From positions 1 through 64,000 of the forward strand of contig NZ_JACEHH010000047.1 in NCBI RefSeq assembly GCF_014154935.1: 64,000 nt of DNA, written 5' to 3'. The position numbers and the translations under genes are program-made. The notes beneath the pieces are model-generated. The model saw only the letters and a list, made by a program, of their open reading frames with translations. It searched no databases and was not told where the DNA came from. The stretch is from Stieleria mannarensis. Its GTDB lineage: Bacteria; Planctomycetota; Planctomycetia; Pirellulales; Pirellulaceae. Below are positions 40,701 to 48,403 of the stretch, piece by piece (the stretch's first letter is position 1; every line of letters begins with the position of its first letter).

Positions 40701-42034
40701 CCGTCGGTGCCAACACCGTGTCCAGTACGTTCGCTGATCTCGATGCCTACAACCATCTGCAGCGACTCGAGAATGCAACCAATTGGGCGTTTACGATCTT
40801 TGTGACCAATGGAAGCATGGATTCCGATGGCCGCTACGCTGATAACTCGAATGCTTGGGCATACGCCGGTGGCCCTTACACGTTGATCCAACAGCATCGG
40901 TCCGCTGTTACGATCGCACATGAAGTCGGCCACATTTTCTACAATTTGGATGAGTACCCGGGGGGACGCTCCTACACAGACCACAGGGGGTACTACAACA
41001 CGCAAAACCTAAATGCCTACGAGGATCATCCAGATCGAACTCAGCGGGTCGACAGCCTTATGGCCGAATCGGCATCGACCGCTTATGCAAATTTCACCAG
41101 TTCTCCAACGTCACTCGAGATGATCGGGTGGAAAGACTCCGATGGTGACGGGATCTTCGACGTCTTGGATGTTCCGTTGTCGCTAACCGGATCAGGCACC
41201 TATGACGAGTCAACACGCCGGTATCATTTTCGAGGCAGTGCATCGGTCAATACGCTTCCGAACCTGAATCCCAGCGGCAATGGGAATGATATCACCATCA
41301 ATCGCATCAGCCGATTGGAATACCGTGTCGCGGGAGGAACATGGGAAACGGCCAGAGATTTGAATGGGTATTCAGCAGCAATCGATTGTGATTTGGTGAT
41401 CGCTCCAAATCGAAGCATCGAATGGCGCGTCATTGATGATTCATCGGGTGTGGTTTCCAACATCGTTCTCGATCACACACCGCTGCCGATCCCGAAGGTT
41501 ATTGACGTCATGATCAACGACGGAGGTCCGCAACGGTCGCAAGTCACTTCGATCCAGGTTTCGTTTGACACTCGCGTTTTGCACTCCGACGTAACCGCTG
41601 CGTTTCGGGTCATCAATCGCGATACACTGCAGTCGGTCGGCCGAATCAGCACTTCTGTCGTGGACATTGATGAAACCACGGTCGCAATCTTGACTTTCTC
41701 GGGCCAGCTTACGGCGGATCGTGAGGGGCATGAAGCACTAGGTGATTCGCTCATCGACGGACGTTACCGTTTGAGCATTGACGCGGAAAAAATCCGTGCG
41801 ACCGAAGGGGGGCTCGCGATGTTCTCGGATCGGCACGACGAATTTTTCCGGTTGTTTGGCGACACCGATGGCGATGGCGATGTTGATGGCCAAGACTACG
41901 GAAGATTCGGCGCAACTTTCTTGCGTGTGCAAGACGAAGTCGGTTACAACCCTGCACTTGACTCTGACGGCGATGGAGATGTAGACGGCCAGGACTATGG
42001 TCGATTCGGGTTGAGGTTCCTACGTTCGATTTAA
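37787..42034 (+). CDS. Beta-helix surface protein with Calx-beta, HExxH metallopeptidase-like domain and dockerin-like end
   Basis: The 1415-residue protein opens with a basic leader and the variant motif RFEHCERRDLLA, then a CSLREA-like segment (DGVLTLREAIEQAN). A right-handed beta-helix of about 550 residues follows (repeats like NVISGNGSDGIE and GNRIGTD). A Calx-beta-like domain lies at about residues 750-860 (VIEGNDGTIEA, SFSPGVTQQSVSV). Residues about 890-1130 form a metallopeptidase-like domain with TIAHEVGHIFYNLDEY; His1045, Glu1046 and His1049 fit HExxH and the Asp/Glu further on could be the third zinc ligand. The end is the same dockerin-like module as in the preceding gene. It is presumably exported. 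Peptidase activity is inferred from the motif only. Confidence 0.86.
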   Translation: MKIKGKKKRRSLPERRAHRWLRFEHCERRDLLASLTVTSTTDVSDPNDGVLTLREAIEQANMLPGRDVIGFDVPGDGVQIISPASPLPEITDDLVIDGRLMSGDQSHPYIEIQGPEVDDAVGIRVSADNTSIFGLAINGFRGGGISVGAVVSFVLESSFLGTDATGQSDRGNQAFGLMLDGSVGARIGGTEVGAGNVISGNGDQTSPADGIRIRGGNGHRIEGNRIGTTIDGTAAIANSNDGIHLYAGAREVTIGGPTVAHRNIISGNAFDGIEINGQSTRENRVTGNFIGTDALGLAAIPNLDGVELDNTSGNFIGSPEHGGGNLLSGNSSDGIEVVREATGNLIRANRIGTDHTGMHAIANVRNGILILNGANANTIGGVTESSRNVISGNGSDGIEISGTGTNSNIVQGNLIGVAGDGTIALGNGNDGVYLLAGASLNQIGGTTRGSMNVISGNLYDGVEINGIGTTLNRIEGNRIGTDSTGSRAIGNGSDGVELDFAMSNTVGGRDSGAGNVIGGNGSDGIEAHNGSAANKIFGNWIGVGADNVTNLSNAHTGIRLNAGSEDFQIGGTVPGESNAIAFNNRQGVMVSETGAVRNRIRGNSIYFNTKLGIELAETGADGVSAVLGRNANDTLDSDGGANTGQNHPVLHQAVATGSTLLVEGVLNSRPNQSYWIDLYSNSGTLGINEGESWIGATETTTDSVGSVGFSVPVAGVSAVGQTITATATDADGNTSEFSIGLEVVDASGRPLIHVRDAGVIEGNDGTIEAIFDVQLSKPFHDTVTVSYETMSVTAVAGEDFLAAEGSLSFSPGVTQQSVSVLVSGDGEDEELEHFLLMLSAPEMGFIGKREAIGWISDDDHPGETMVPLGAGASDTSEFMLGSVHVNVVAFESDGRMDNVLERWSPSQKVDFRQKVNEGLQWWEEVLDRRGATHDLNFQVDFQFLDHPIEIPYEPIAGNFGDQSDWTNAFLDAVGANTVSSTFADLDAYNHLQRLENATNWAFTIFVTNGSMDSDGRYADNSNAWAYAGGPYTLIQQHRSAVTIAHEVGHIFYNLDEYPGGRSYTDHRGYYNTQNLNAYEDHPDRTQRVDSLMAESASTAYANFTSSPTSLEMIGWKDSDGDGIFDVLDVPLSLTGSGTYDESTRRYHFRGSASVNTLPNLNPSGNGNDITINRISRLEYRVAGGTWETARDLNGYSAAIDCDLVIAPNRSIEWRVIDDSSGVVSNIVLDHTPLPIPKVIDVMINDGGPQRSQVTSIQVSFDTRVLHSDVTAAFRVINRDTLQSVGRISTSVVDIDETTVAILTFSGQLTADREGHEALGDSLIDGRYRLSIDAEKIRATEGGLAMFSDRHDEFFRLFGDTDGDGDVDGQDYGRFGATFLRVQDEVGYNPALDSDGDGDVDGQDYGRFGLRFLRSI

Positions 42035-42156
42035 CGGCCGAAAAACAAATGATGACTCCACGACGAATTAAAGGTCGACCGTTGCGTCTGATCGAAACAA
42101 ACTTGTTTTGCAGGTTCGAATGCGAAGATCGACGGATCCGCTAGTTCACGTCTGGC

Positions 42157-42939
42157 CTAGCTTCGAAACTTGTCGAAGTCCGGTTTGCGTTTTTCTTTGA
42201 AGGCTCGCACGCCTTCTTGTGACTCGTCGGTTTCGTAGAACAGCTTGACCGCTCGCATCCCCATCGCCGACAGGCCGCCGATGTGTGCGGTGTCGGCGTT
42301 GAAGGAACCCTTGGCGATGGCCAGGGCCGTGGGGCTTTTTTCCAGGATCTCCTGACACCACCGCTGCACTTCGTCGTCCAATTCGTCATCGGGAACGACG
42401 ACGTTTGCCAATCCCATGCGGACCGCTTCGGCCCCCGAATACTGTCGGCACAAAAACCACACCTCCCGGGCGCGCTTTTCGCCGATCACGCGTGCCATGT
42501 AGGCGGTCCCAAATCCGGGGTCGACCGATCCGACCTTCGGACCGACTTGGCCAAAGACGGCGGATTCTCCGGCGATCGTCAGGTCGCACAACAACGCCAG
42601 GACGTTGCCACCGCCGATCGCGTAACCTTGCACCCTGGCGATCACCGGCTTGGGGGCGTCACGAATGGCCGCTTGCAAGTCCTCCAGCGGCAATCCGATC
42701 GTACCGCGGCCCTGGTACTGGCCTTCATGGGCGGACTGATCACCGCCGGTGCAAAACGCCTTGTCCCCGGCGCCGGTCAACACAATGACACCGATCGAAT
42801 CGTTCCAAGCGACACGCTTGAACGCGTCGATCAACTCCTCACAGGTCTCGGCCCGAAACGCATTGTAAACCTGTGGCCGATTGATCGTGATCGTCGCCAC
42901 GCCGTCTTCTACCTTCAACAGGATGTCCTGATAACTCAT
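42157..42939 (-). CDS. menB: 1,4-dihydroxy-2-naphthoyl-CoA synthase
   Basis: The 260-residue crotonase-fold protein closes the second ring of menaquinone by converting o-succinylbenzoyl-CoA to dihydroxynaphthoyl-CoA. MenB-specific features are FCTGGDQ, YAIGGGNVLALLCDLTIA, the GSVDPGFGTAYMAR segment, REVWFLCRQYSG and EKSPTALAIAKG, and the ending AFKEKRKPDFDKF. General enoyl-CoA hydratases lack this combination. The start ATG 42939 has a near-perfect ribosome site (GGGGAGG on the minus strand at 42945-42951). No other men gene is adjacent, so the pathway is probably scattered. It is convergent with the giant surface protein and divergent from the S9 peptidase. Confidence 0.95.
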   Translation of the reverse strand: MSYQDILLKVEDGVATITINRPQVYNAFRAETCEELIDAFKRVAWNDSIGVIVLTGAGDKAFCTGGDQSAHEGQYQGRGTIGLPLEDLQAAIRDAPKPVIARVQGYAIGGGNVLALLCDLTIAGESAVFGQVGPKVGSVDPGFGTAYMARVIGEKRAREVWFLCRQYSGAEAVRMGLANVVVPDDELDDEVQRWCQEILEKSPTALAIAKGSFNADTAHIGGLSAMGMRAVKLFYETDESQEGVRAFKEKRKPDFDKFRS

Positions 42940-43300
42940 GGTCGCCTCCCCTGATCAATCTGCCGGGATGTCGTTCGAACAACCCTTCAATTCTAGCAGT
43001 TGCTGACCCGCATACTTTTCGCGAGGGCCATTCGACCGCCGCTAACCCCGCCAATGGGCGACCGCTCAGCCGAACAGCCCTGTGCAAGCGTGAGACAACT
43101 CGGGCTGCGAGGGGGCCCTTGGGAGTGTTGTTGTGGGCGAGACCGGTTCGGTGTGCGACGATGATCACTTACAGGTTCCTCAGCCAGTGGAGCATCTGTA
43201 CCAGTTGCGGCCTGTCGCGAATCCATGAATCGTTTCCAATCGTTCCAACAGTGATTATTCTCGGTGTGACCCACGCAACACAGACCCAAAATTCTGACCG
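42940..43300. other. Divergent intergenic region, no gene seen
   Basis: About 361 bases between menB and the S9 peptidase gene. Apart from the menB ribosome site (42945-42951), no promoter, hairpin or small gene could be supported. Confidence 0.5.
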
Positions 43301-46300
43301 ATGACTCCTGATTTTTCTCGCTGTACCAATCGCCCACTCTTCTTCGGTGCGATCCTGCTTACGAGTTTGCTGTTCACGCCCCATGTCCAAGCTCAGGACA
43401 TCTCACGGCGACAGCTCGAACACCAGGACTATGACGTCTGGAACACGATGTCATCGTCCGCCATCTCCAACGATGGCAATTGGGCGAGGTATCAAATCCA
43501 GAGCGGAGCCATCGACGGCGAAGCCACATTGCATGTGCAACACACCGAGTCGGGAAGGGAGTACGTCATCCCGAGGGGAACCGACGCAAGGTTCACGCCT
43601 GACAATCGCTTCGCCGTTTACCGCATCACGCCTGAGAAGACGTTGCTTAAGAAATTGCGGAAAGAGAAAAAGGCAGAGCACGAATTGCCCAAATCGCAAC
43701 TGCAGATCCTGGAGCTCGAATCGGGCGCCTTGATCAACCTCGAGAATGTCCGTTCGTTCAAGACACCGGAAGACAGCGGTGCGTGGGTGGCCTGCTTGCT
43801 TGAGAAGCCGAGCGCATCGGACGAATTAGAGGATGATAAACCGATTGCCCGCGAGGTCTATGAAGTGACCGCCGAAGGACTTCGCCGACCAGCAAAGAAA
43901 CTCAAATTAAAGAGCCGCAGTCAGCTGGCTCGCGAACGAGGAGAATCCGCGGCCGGCCCCGAAGAGCACAAAACCAAACCATTGAAACAGCCAGAACCAA
44001 AGCCTGGGGAACCCCGGAAGTCGAGTTCAACGACGAATACGACCGACGATGATGAGACTTCGCACGACGATGACAAACAACCCGGCACCCCGTTGGTCTT
44101 GATCCATCTTGATTCAGGGATCCAGCGAACCTATCCCAACGTTGATTCCTATGGCTTCTCCAAGAACGGCAAGCTCCTGGCATTTGTCACGTCGGTCAAA
44201 CCAACCGACACCAAAGAATCAGGCTCCGACAGTCAAACCGCAGAATCGAAACAGCGTGGCGACAATGGCCCGGTCGACGGAGTTCACGTTGTCGATTTGG
44301 ATTCCATGGTTCATCGGACTGTCGCGCACGGTCAAGGCGAATACAAGAATCTAGCCTTCAGCGAAGACGGCTCCGCGGTCGCCTTCATCACGAACAAAGA
44401 TGACTACGATGCGGAGAAAGCAGCTTGGACTCTCTATCACTGGACATCACGTGCAAAACAAGCACGCAAAATCGCGACCGAGGGCGACCGAGGAATCCCT
44501 GAGGGTTGGTGGGTTTCACCCGACTCGAATCAACAGTTCTCCGAGGACGGACGCCGACTCTATTTCGAAACCGCGCCGATTCCCGAACAGGTGATCGAGC
44601 GACGCCAAGCGAACAGCGAAGGGCGAGAAATCGAGGAGGATGAAGAAGACGAGCAAGCAAAATTGGACGTCTGGCATTGGCAGGATCCACAGCTTCAGCC
44701 TCAGCAATTGCTGCAAGCAGAAATCGAACGCAAGCGAGATTATCGGGCCGTTTACGACCTCAGGTCCAAGAAGATCGCCCAACTGGCAACGCGTCAAATG
44801 CCGCTGGTCGACATCGACGATCGATCGTCTGCACCCATCGCGGTCGCAAATACGAACATGCGTTACCGTAAAACACTTTCGTGGGATGTGCCCGGGTTGC
44901 AGGATGCCTACCTGGTGGATCTGCGCACCGGCGAGCGTGAATTGGTGTTGGAGGCGGTGAAGTGGAATGTGCGTCTGTCTCCCGAAGGCAAGTACCTGAC
45001 TTGGTTCGACGCGGAACAGAAGGCGTGGTTTGCAAAATCGGCCACGAAACGCGACGAAAAACCGATTCGGATTAGCAAGGGCATCAAGTTTGCATTGCAC
45101 GATGAACTTAATGACCGACCGACCTTGCCCAGCGCCTACGGGTCGCCCGGTTGGCTGACGGGGGACCGTGCCCTTTTGATCTATGACCGCTATGACATCT
45201 GGCAACTCGACCCCAGCGGTACAACGGATCCGATTTGTATGACCGCAGGCGTTGGCCGCACGAATGATCTTCGATTTCGTTATCTGAAACTGGATCCTCA
45301 ATCGCGTGCGATCGATCCCGCGAAACCCATGATGCTGTCGGCTTTCAACCGCAAAACGAAAGCCAGTGGCTTCTATGTGCTGGACCCGCCTGGCGACGAT
45401 CAAACGACGAAGAAGAACGCCGACAACGTTGACAAGAAAAACGCCCCCCCGACGCAATCACGGTTGCGGCGTCTGATCGTCCTGGACGAACAACTCTCCG
45501 GATTACAAAAAGCGAAGGACAGCGATCGCGTCCTGTTCACGCGCAGTACGTTTCGCCAATGCCCCGATCTGTGGTCAAGCGACACAAGCTTTGAGAAGAT
45601 CTATCGGGTCAGCGACATGAACCCGCAACAGGCGGAGTATTCTTGGGGTGACGCAGAATTGGTTCGGTGGAAGTCCAGCGACGGTGAAGATCTCGATGGA
45701 ATCCTGTTGAAACCGGACGGGTTCGACGCTTCTAAAAAGTATCCGATGATGGTGTACTTCTATGAGCGAAACTCCGATCACCTGCATCGCTACTACCCGC
45801 CCGCCGCCGGGCGTTCGATCATTTGCCACAGCTTCTATGTCAGTCGTGGCTATCTCGTGTTCATTCCGGACATCCCGTACCGCATTGGCCAGCCGGGACC
45901 GAGCGCCGCCAACTCGGTCATCCCCGGGGTCGAGCACTTGATCGCGCAGGGGTTCGTGGATCGTGCGAGGATTGGAATGCAAGGTCACAGCTGGGGCGGA
46001 TACCAGACGGCGTACCTGGTGACAAAAACCGATCTGTTCGCGTGCGCCGAATCGGGCGCCCCGGTCAGTAACATGACCAGTGCCTACGGCGGCATCCGTT
46101 GGGGAAGCGGGCTTAGTCGCATGTTCCAATACGAACGGACTCAAAGTCGGATCGGCGAGGATCTATGGACGGCTCGCGAAAACTACATTTCCAATTCGCC
46201 CCTCTTCTTTGCAGATAAAATCAATACACCGCTTCTGATTCTTCACAATGACGAAGACGGCGCCGTTCCCTGGTACCAGGGAATCGAATTGTTCGTCGCC

Positions 46301-46537
46301 TTGCGCCGTCTCGGAAAACCCGCTTGGATGTTGAACTACAACGGCGACCCGCACTGGGTGATGGGCGACTCCAACCGGCGGGATTTTGCGACCCGGATGC
46401 AGCAGTTCTTTGATCACTATTTGTTGGGGGCTCCCGAGCCAGAGTGGATGGCGGTCGGGGTGCCCGCAGTCGACAAGGGCAAGAACTTCGGGCTCGAACT
46501 ACTCGAACCAGAGAAGCCGGAAGTAGGAGTTGAATAG
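43301..46537 (+). CDS. Secreted S9-family (prolyl oligopeptidase-like) serine peptidase
   Basis: The 1078-residue protein has a signal peptide ending near FTPHVQAQ (about residue 32), a long beta-propeller-like region, and a C-terminal alpha/beta hydrolase domain. The nucleophile lies in MQGHSWGGYQTAY (Ser897), the acid in LHNDEDGAVPW and the His in NGDPHWVMGD, the order expected of the S9 triad. S9 enzymes cleave short peptides in the periplasm or outside. A highly charged, low-complexity insert (about residues 205-265, with KPLKQPEPKPGEPRK and DDDETSHDDDK) interrupts the propeller. ATG 43301 is the only start that keeps the signal peptide. It is convergent with the acyltransferase gene, separated by nine bases. 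Confidence 0.9.
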   Translation: MTPDFSRCTNRPLFFGAILLTSLLFTPHVQAQDISRRQLEHQDYDVWNTMSSSAISNDGNWARYQIQSGAIDGEATLHVQHTESGREYVIPRGTDARFTPDNRFAVYRITPEKTLLKKLRKEKKAEHELPKSQLQILELESGALINLENVRSFKTPEDSGAWVACLLEKPSASDELEDDKPIAREVYEVTAEGLRRPAKKLKLKSRSQLARERGESAAGPEEHKTKPLKQPEPKPGEPRKSSSTTNTTDDDETSHDDDKQPGTPLVLIHLDSGIQRTYPNVDSYGFSKNGKLLAFVTSVKPTDTKESGSDSQTAESKQRGDNGPVDGVHVVDLDSMVHRTVAHGQGEYKNLAFSEDGSAVAFITNKDDYDAEKAAWTLYHWTSRAKQARKIATEGDRGIPEGWWVSPDSNQQFSEDGRRLYFETAPIPEQVIERRQANSEGREIEEDEEDEQAKLDVWHWQDPQLQPQQLLQAEIERKRDYRAVYDLRSKKIAQLATRQMPLVDIDDRSSAPIAVANTNMRYRKTLSWDVPGLQDAYLVDLRTGERELVLEAVKWNVRLSPEGKYLTWFDAEQKAWFAKSATKRDEKPIRISKGIKFALHDELNDRPTLPSAYGSPGWLTGDRALLIYDRYDIWQLDPSGTTDPICMTAGVGRTNDLRFRYLKLDPQSRAIDPAKPMMLSAFNRKTKASGFYVLDPPGDDQTTKKNADNVDKKNAPPTQSRLRRLIVLDEQLSGLQKAKDSDRVLFTRSTFRQCPDLWSSDTSFEKIYRVSDMNPQQAEYSWGDAELVRWKSSDGEDLDGILLKPDGFDASKKYPMMVYFYERNSDHLHRYYPPAAGRSIICHSFYVSRGYLVFIPDIPYRIGQPGPSAANSVIPGVEHLIAQGFVDRARIGMQGHSWGGYQTAYLVTKTDLFACAESGAPVSNMTSAYGGIRWGSGLSRMFQYERTQSRIGEDLWTARENYISNSPLFFADKINTPLLILHNDEDGAVPWYQGIELFVALRRLGKPAWMLNYNGDPHWVMGDSNRRDFATRMQQFFDHYLLGAPEPEWMAVGVPAVDKGKNFGLELLEPEKPEVGVE

Positions 46538-46546
46538 CTGTCGGCA

Positions 46547-48340
46547 CTACGCCGATCTCTGGCGCGGGCCGTTGAGCGTTCGACCGATCACGGTGTAGCG
46601 GACGCCGTACTGGTAGGTCAGCAACAGGATCGCAGAGATCACGATGCAGATCCCAACAAGCTTGACGATCGCCGGGGCGGGAAGTTCGCGAACGTACCAC
46701 TGCGCCAGTAGGACCAGCGGCAGGTGAATCAGATACAACCAGTACGACGAGTCCGAGATGTAACGCATCGTCTTGCTTTCGCGTGATAGGAGTCGACGGC
46801 AAACTCCGATCGATCCGAACGTCATCAGCCATGCAAACAGGGCCTGTAGAAAGTTCCCTGCAAGAGCATTCAACGCCGGGTCGTCCAGTTTGGGCACGAT
46901 CCCCAAGCTGCCCGACACCAAATCCAGCCCGATCGGAAAAACAACCAGCAGCGCGATCGACAAACTGATCAACCAGCCGCGCCCCAGTCGCCCCTCGTCG
47001 TCGTCCTTGTCAAAGTAAAGGGCGCCGAAAAAGAAGAACACGGCGTAGTATGCCAACACACTCGGGAGGGGCAGCAGGCCGATCGACGGATCCGGACCGA
47101 AGATGCCAGGATTCATGTATGACAGGGGCAACATCGTCAGTGGAATCAGCCACAGCAAACTGGCCGGTGAAGACACCAGAAACGCGGGAACCTTGCTTAG
47201 CCTTATCGCGTCGGCAACCACCGCGTAGATCACAAACGCCGCGACCAGCCAACACAGGAACCACAAAAACCACAGGTGCATGAACACGGGCATCTGAAAC
47301 AGCAACCCTTCCAGCATTTTCCACACGCTGTTTTCTGATCCACCGGCGTCGGATCCGAGGTAGTCCACCGTGCCCATCTGTTTGGCGATCTTCGCGCGTC
47401 CGGCTTTGAGTGCCGCTTCGTCAAGCGAGAGTCCGAACGAAGTCGCAATAAAGTTTGTCGTTCCGAAGTCGATCCTTAGCAGATCCTTCGGCGTTTGCCC
47501 GTTGGCGTCCATTGCATCGGCATCGGCACCCGCTCGCAATAGCATTTCGGCTTCTTCGTCGCGACCGATGAACGCCGCGCTGTGCAGCGCCGTTCCTTGA
47601 TCGCCGTTTCGCTGATGGACGTCCGCACCCTCGCTGAGCAACATTTCGACCATTTCGGTGTGCCCCAGGAAGACAGCGACCGTCAACAGCGACGCGCCAT
47701 CGGGGCTGACGGCATCCACATCGATTTCATCCGCTGCGATCGCAGTGCGAACACGATCGGTATCACCCGCGACGACGGCTTCCCAAACAGCTGCGTTTTC
47801 GCTCGTCGTCGCCGACGGACGACTCACGAAATAGCTGACCGCCCACATCGCCGGGACGATGGTCAAGCAGCCGATCCCCAGCGGCAGGGCGATGCGCTTG
47901 AGCCGTTGTTTGATCAGCCCCCCAAGCCCCCGTTTTCGCCACAACATCGCGGTAAAGAAACCGCTCAGCATGAAGAACAGCGGCATGCGAAAACCATGGA
48001 TCCCGGCAAACAGAACCGAATAGACTTCACTTTGCTGGGAGTCTTTGACCGTCCAAGGGATCGGCGAAAACGAAAGCGCGGCGTGCAGCAGGATCCCCAA
48101 CAGCATCGCGATCGCCCGCAACGCGTCCAAGTCATGACGCCGGTCGATGGTTGGCGAGACCGATGTGGCGGCGTTCGCCGTCAGCGTCTCCGGATTTTGC
48201 TTCAGTCGTTCTTCTTTGACGATGGTTTCCAATGAAGTGCTGATGGCTGACTCCTCGTTGGTAGATGAGAAACATTGGGGATCCACCTTCTGGCGAAGGT
48301 AGCCATGATTGCGCCGCAGCATGGTTTTCGCGTCGTCCAC
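46547..48340 (-). CDS. Acyltransferase 3-family membrane protein with inserted ankyrin repeats
   Basis: The protein (up to 597 residues) has the acyltransferase 3 fold: the first helix DALRAIAMLLGILLHA with conserved His86, GFRMPLFFMLSGFF (residues 116-129), and about nine further membrane segments ending in a basic tail. Relatives O-acylate sugars or glucans in the envelope. Between the helix at 154-173 and the next at about 350 lies an ankyrin array (about residues 185-290), with ASLLTVAVFLGHTEMVEMLL and GTALHSAAFIGRDEEAEMLL as clear units. The start is uncertain: GTG 48340 or ATG 48322 would place a dispersed stem-loop repeat (48278-48303) within the coding sequence, and the conserved part only begins near residue 68. 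Confidence 0.83.
   Translation of the reverse strand: MDDAKTMLRRNHGYLRQKVDPQCFSSTNEESAISTSLETIVKEERLKQNPETLTANAATSVSPTIDRRHDLDALRAIAMLLGILLHAALSFSPIPWTVKDSQQSEVYSVLFAGIHGFRMPLFFMLSGFFTAMLWRKRGLGGLIKQRLKRIALPLGIGCLTIVPAMWAVSYFVSRPSATTSENAAVWEAVVAGDTDRVRTAIAADEIDVDAVSPDGASLLTVAVFLGHTEMVEMLLSEGADVHQRNGDQGTALHSAAFIGRDEEAEMLLRAGADADAMDANGQTPKDLLRIDFGTTNFIATSFGLSLDEAALKAGRAKIAKQMGTVDYLGSDAGGSENSVWKMLEGLLFQMPVFMHLWFLWFLCWLVAAFVIYAVVADAIRLSKVPAFLVSSPASLLWLIPLTMLPLSYMNPGIFGPDPSIGLLPLPSVLAYYAVFFFFGALYFDKDDDEGRLGRGWLISLSIALLVVFPIGLDLVSGSLGIVPKLDDPALNALAGNFLQALFAWLMTFGSIGVCRRLLSRESKTMRYISDSSYWLYLIHLPLVLLAQWYVRELPAPAIVKLVGICIVISAILLLTYQYGVRYTVIGRTLNGPRQRSA
48278..48303 (-). repeat. Dispersed stem-loop repeat, copy C
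   Basis: On the minus strand it reads GGCTACCTTCGCCAGAAGG and continues GTGGATCCCC, the same as the left half of copy A (27591). The stem is ACCTTC-GCCA-GAAGGT. It falls at the 5' end of the acyltransferase/ankyrin gene, where it would encode GYLRQKVDP if translated. Confidence 0.8.
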
Positions 48341-48403
48341 TACCGTTTACCTGGATGTTAGGGCGAGACGGGATGCGACGTGAGGTTGGCGGGCGACGCG
48401 GCT

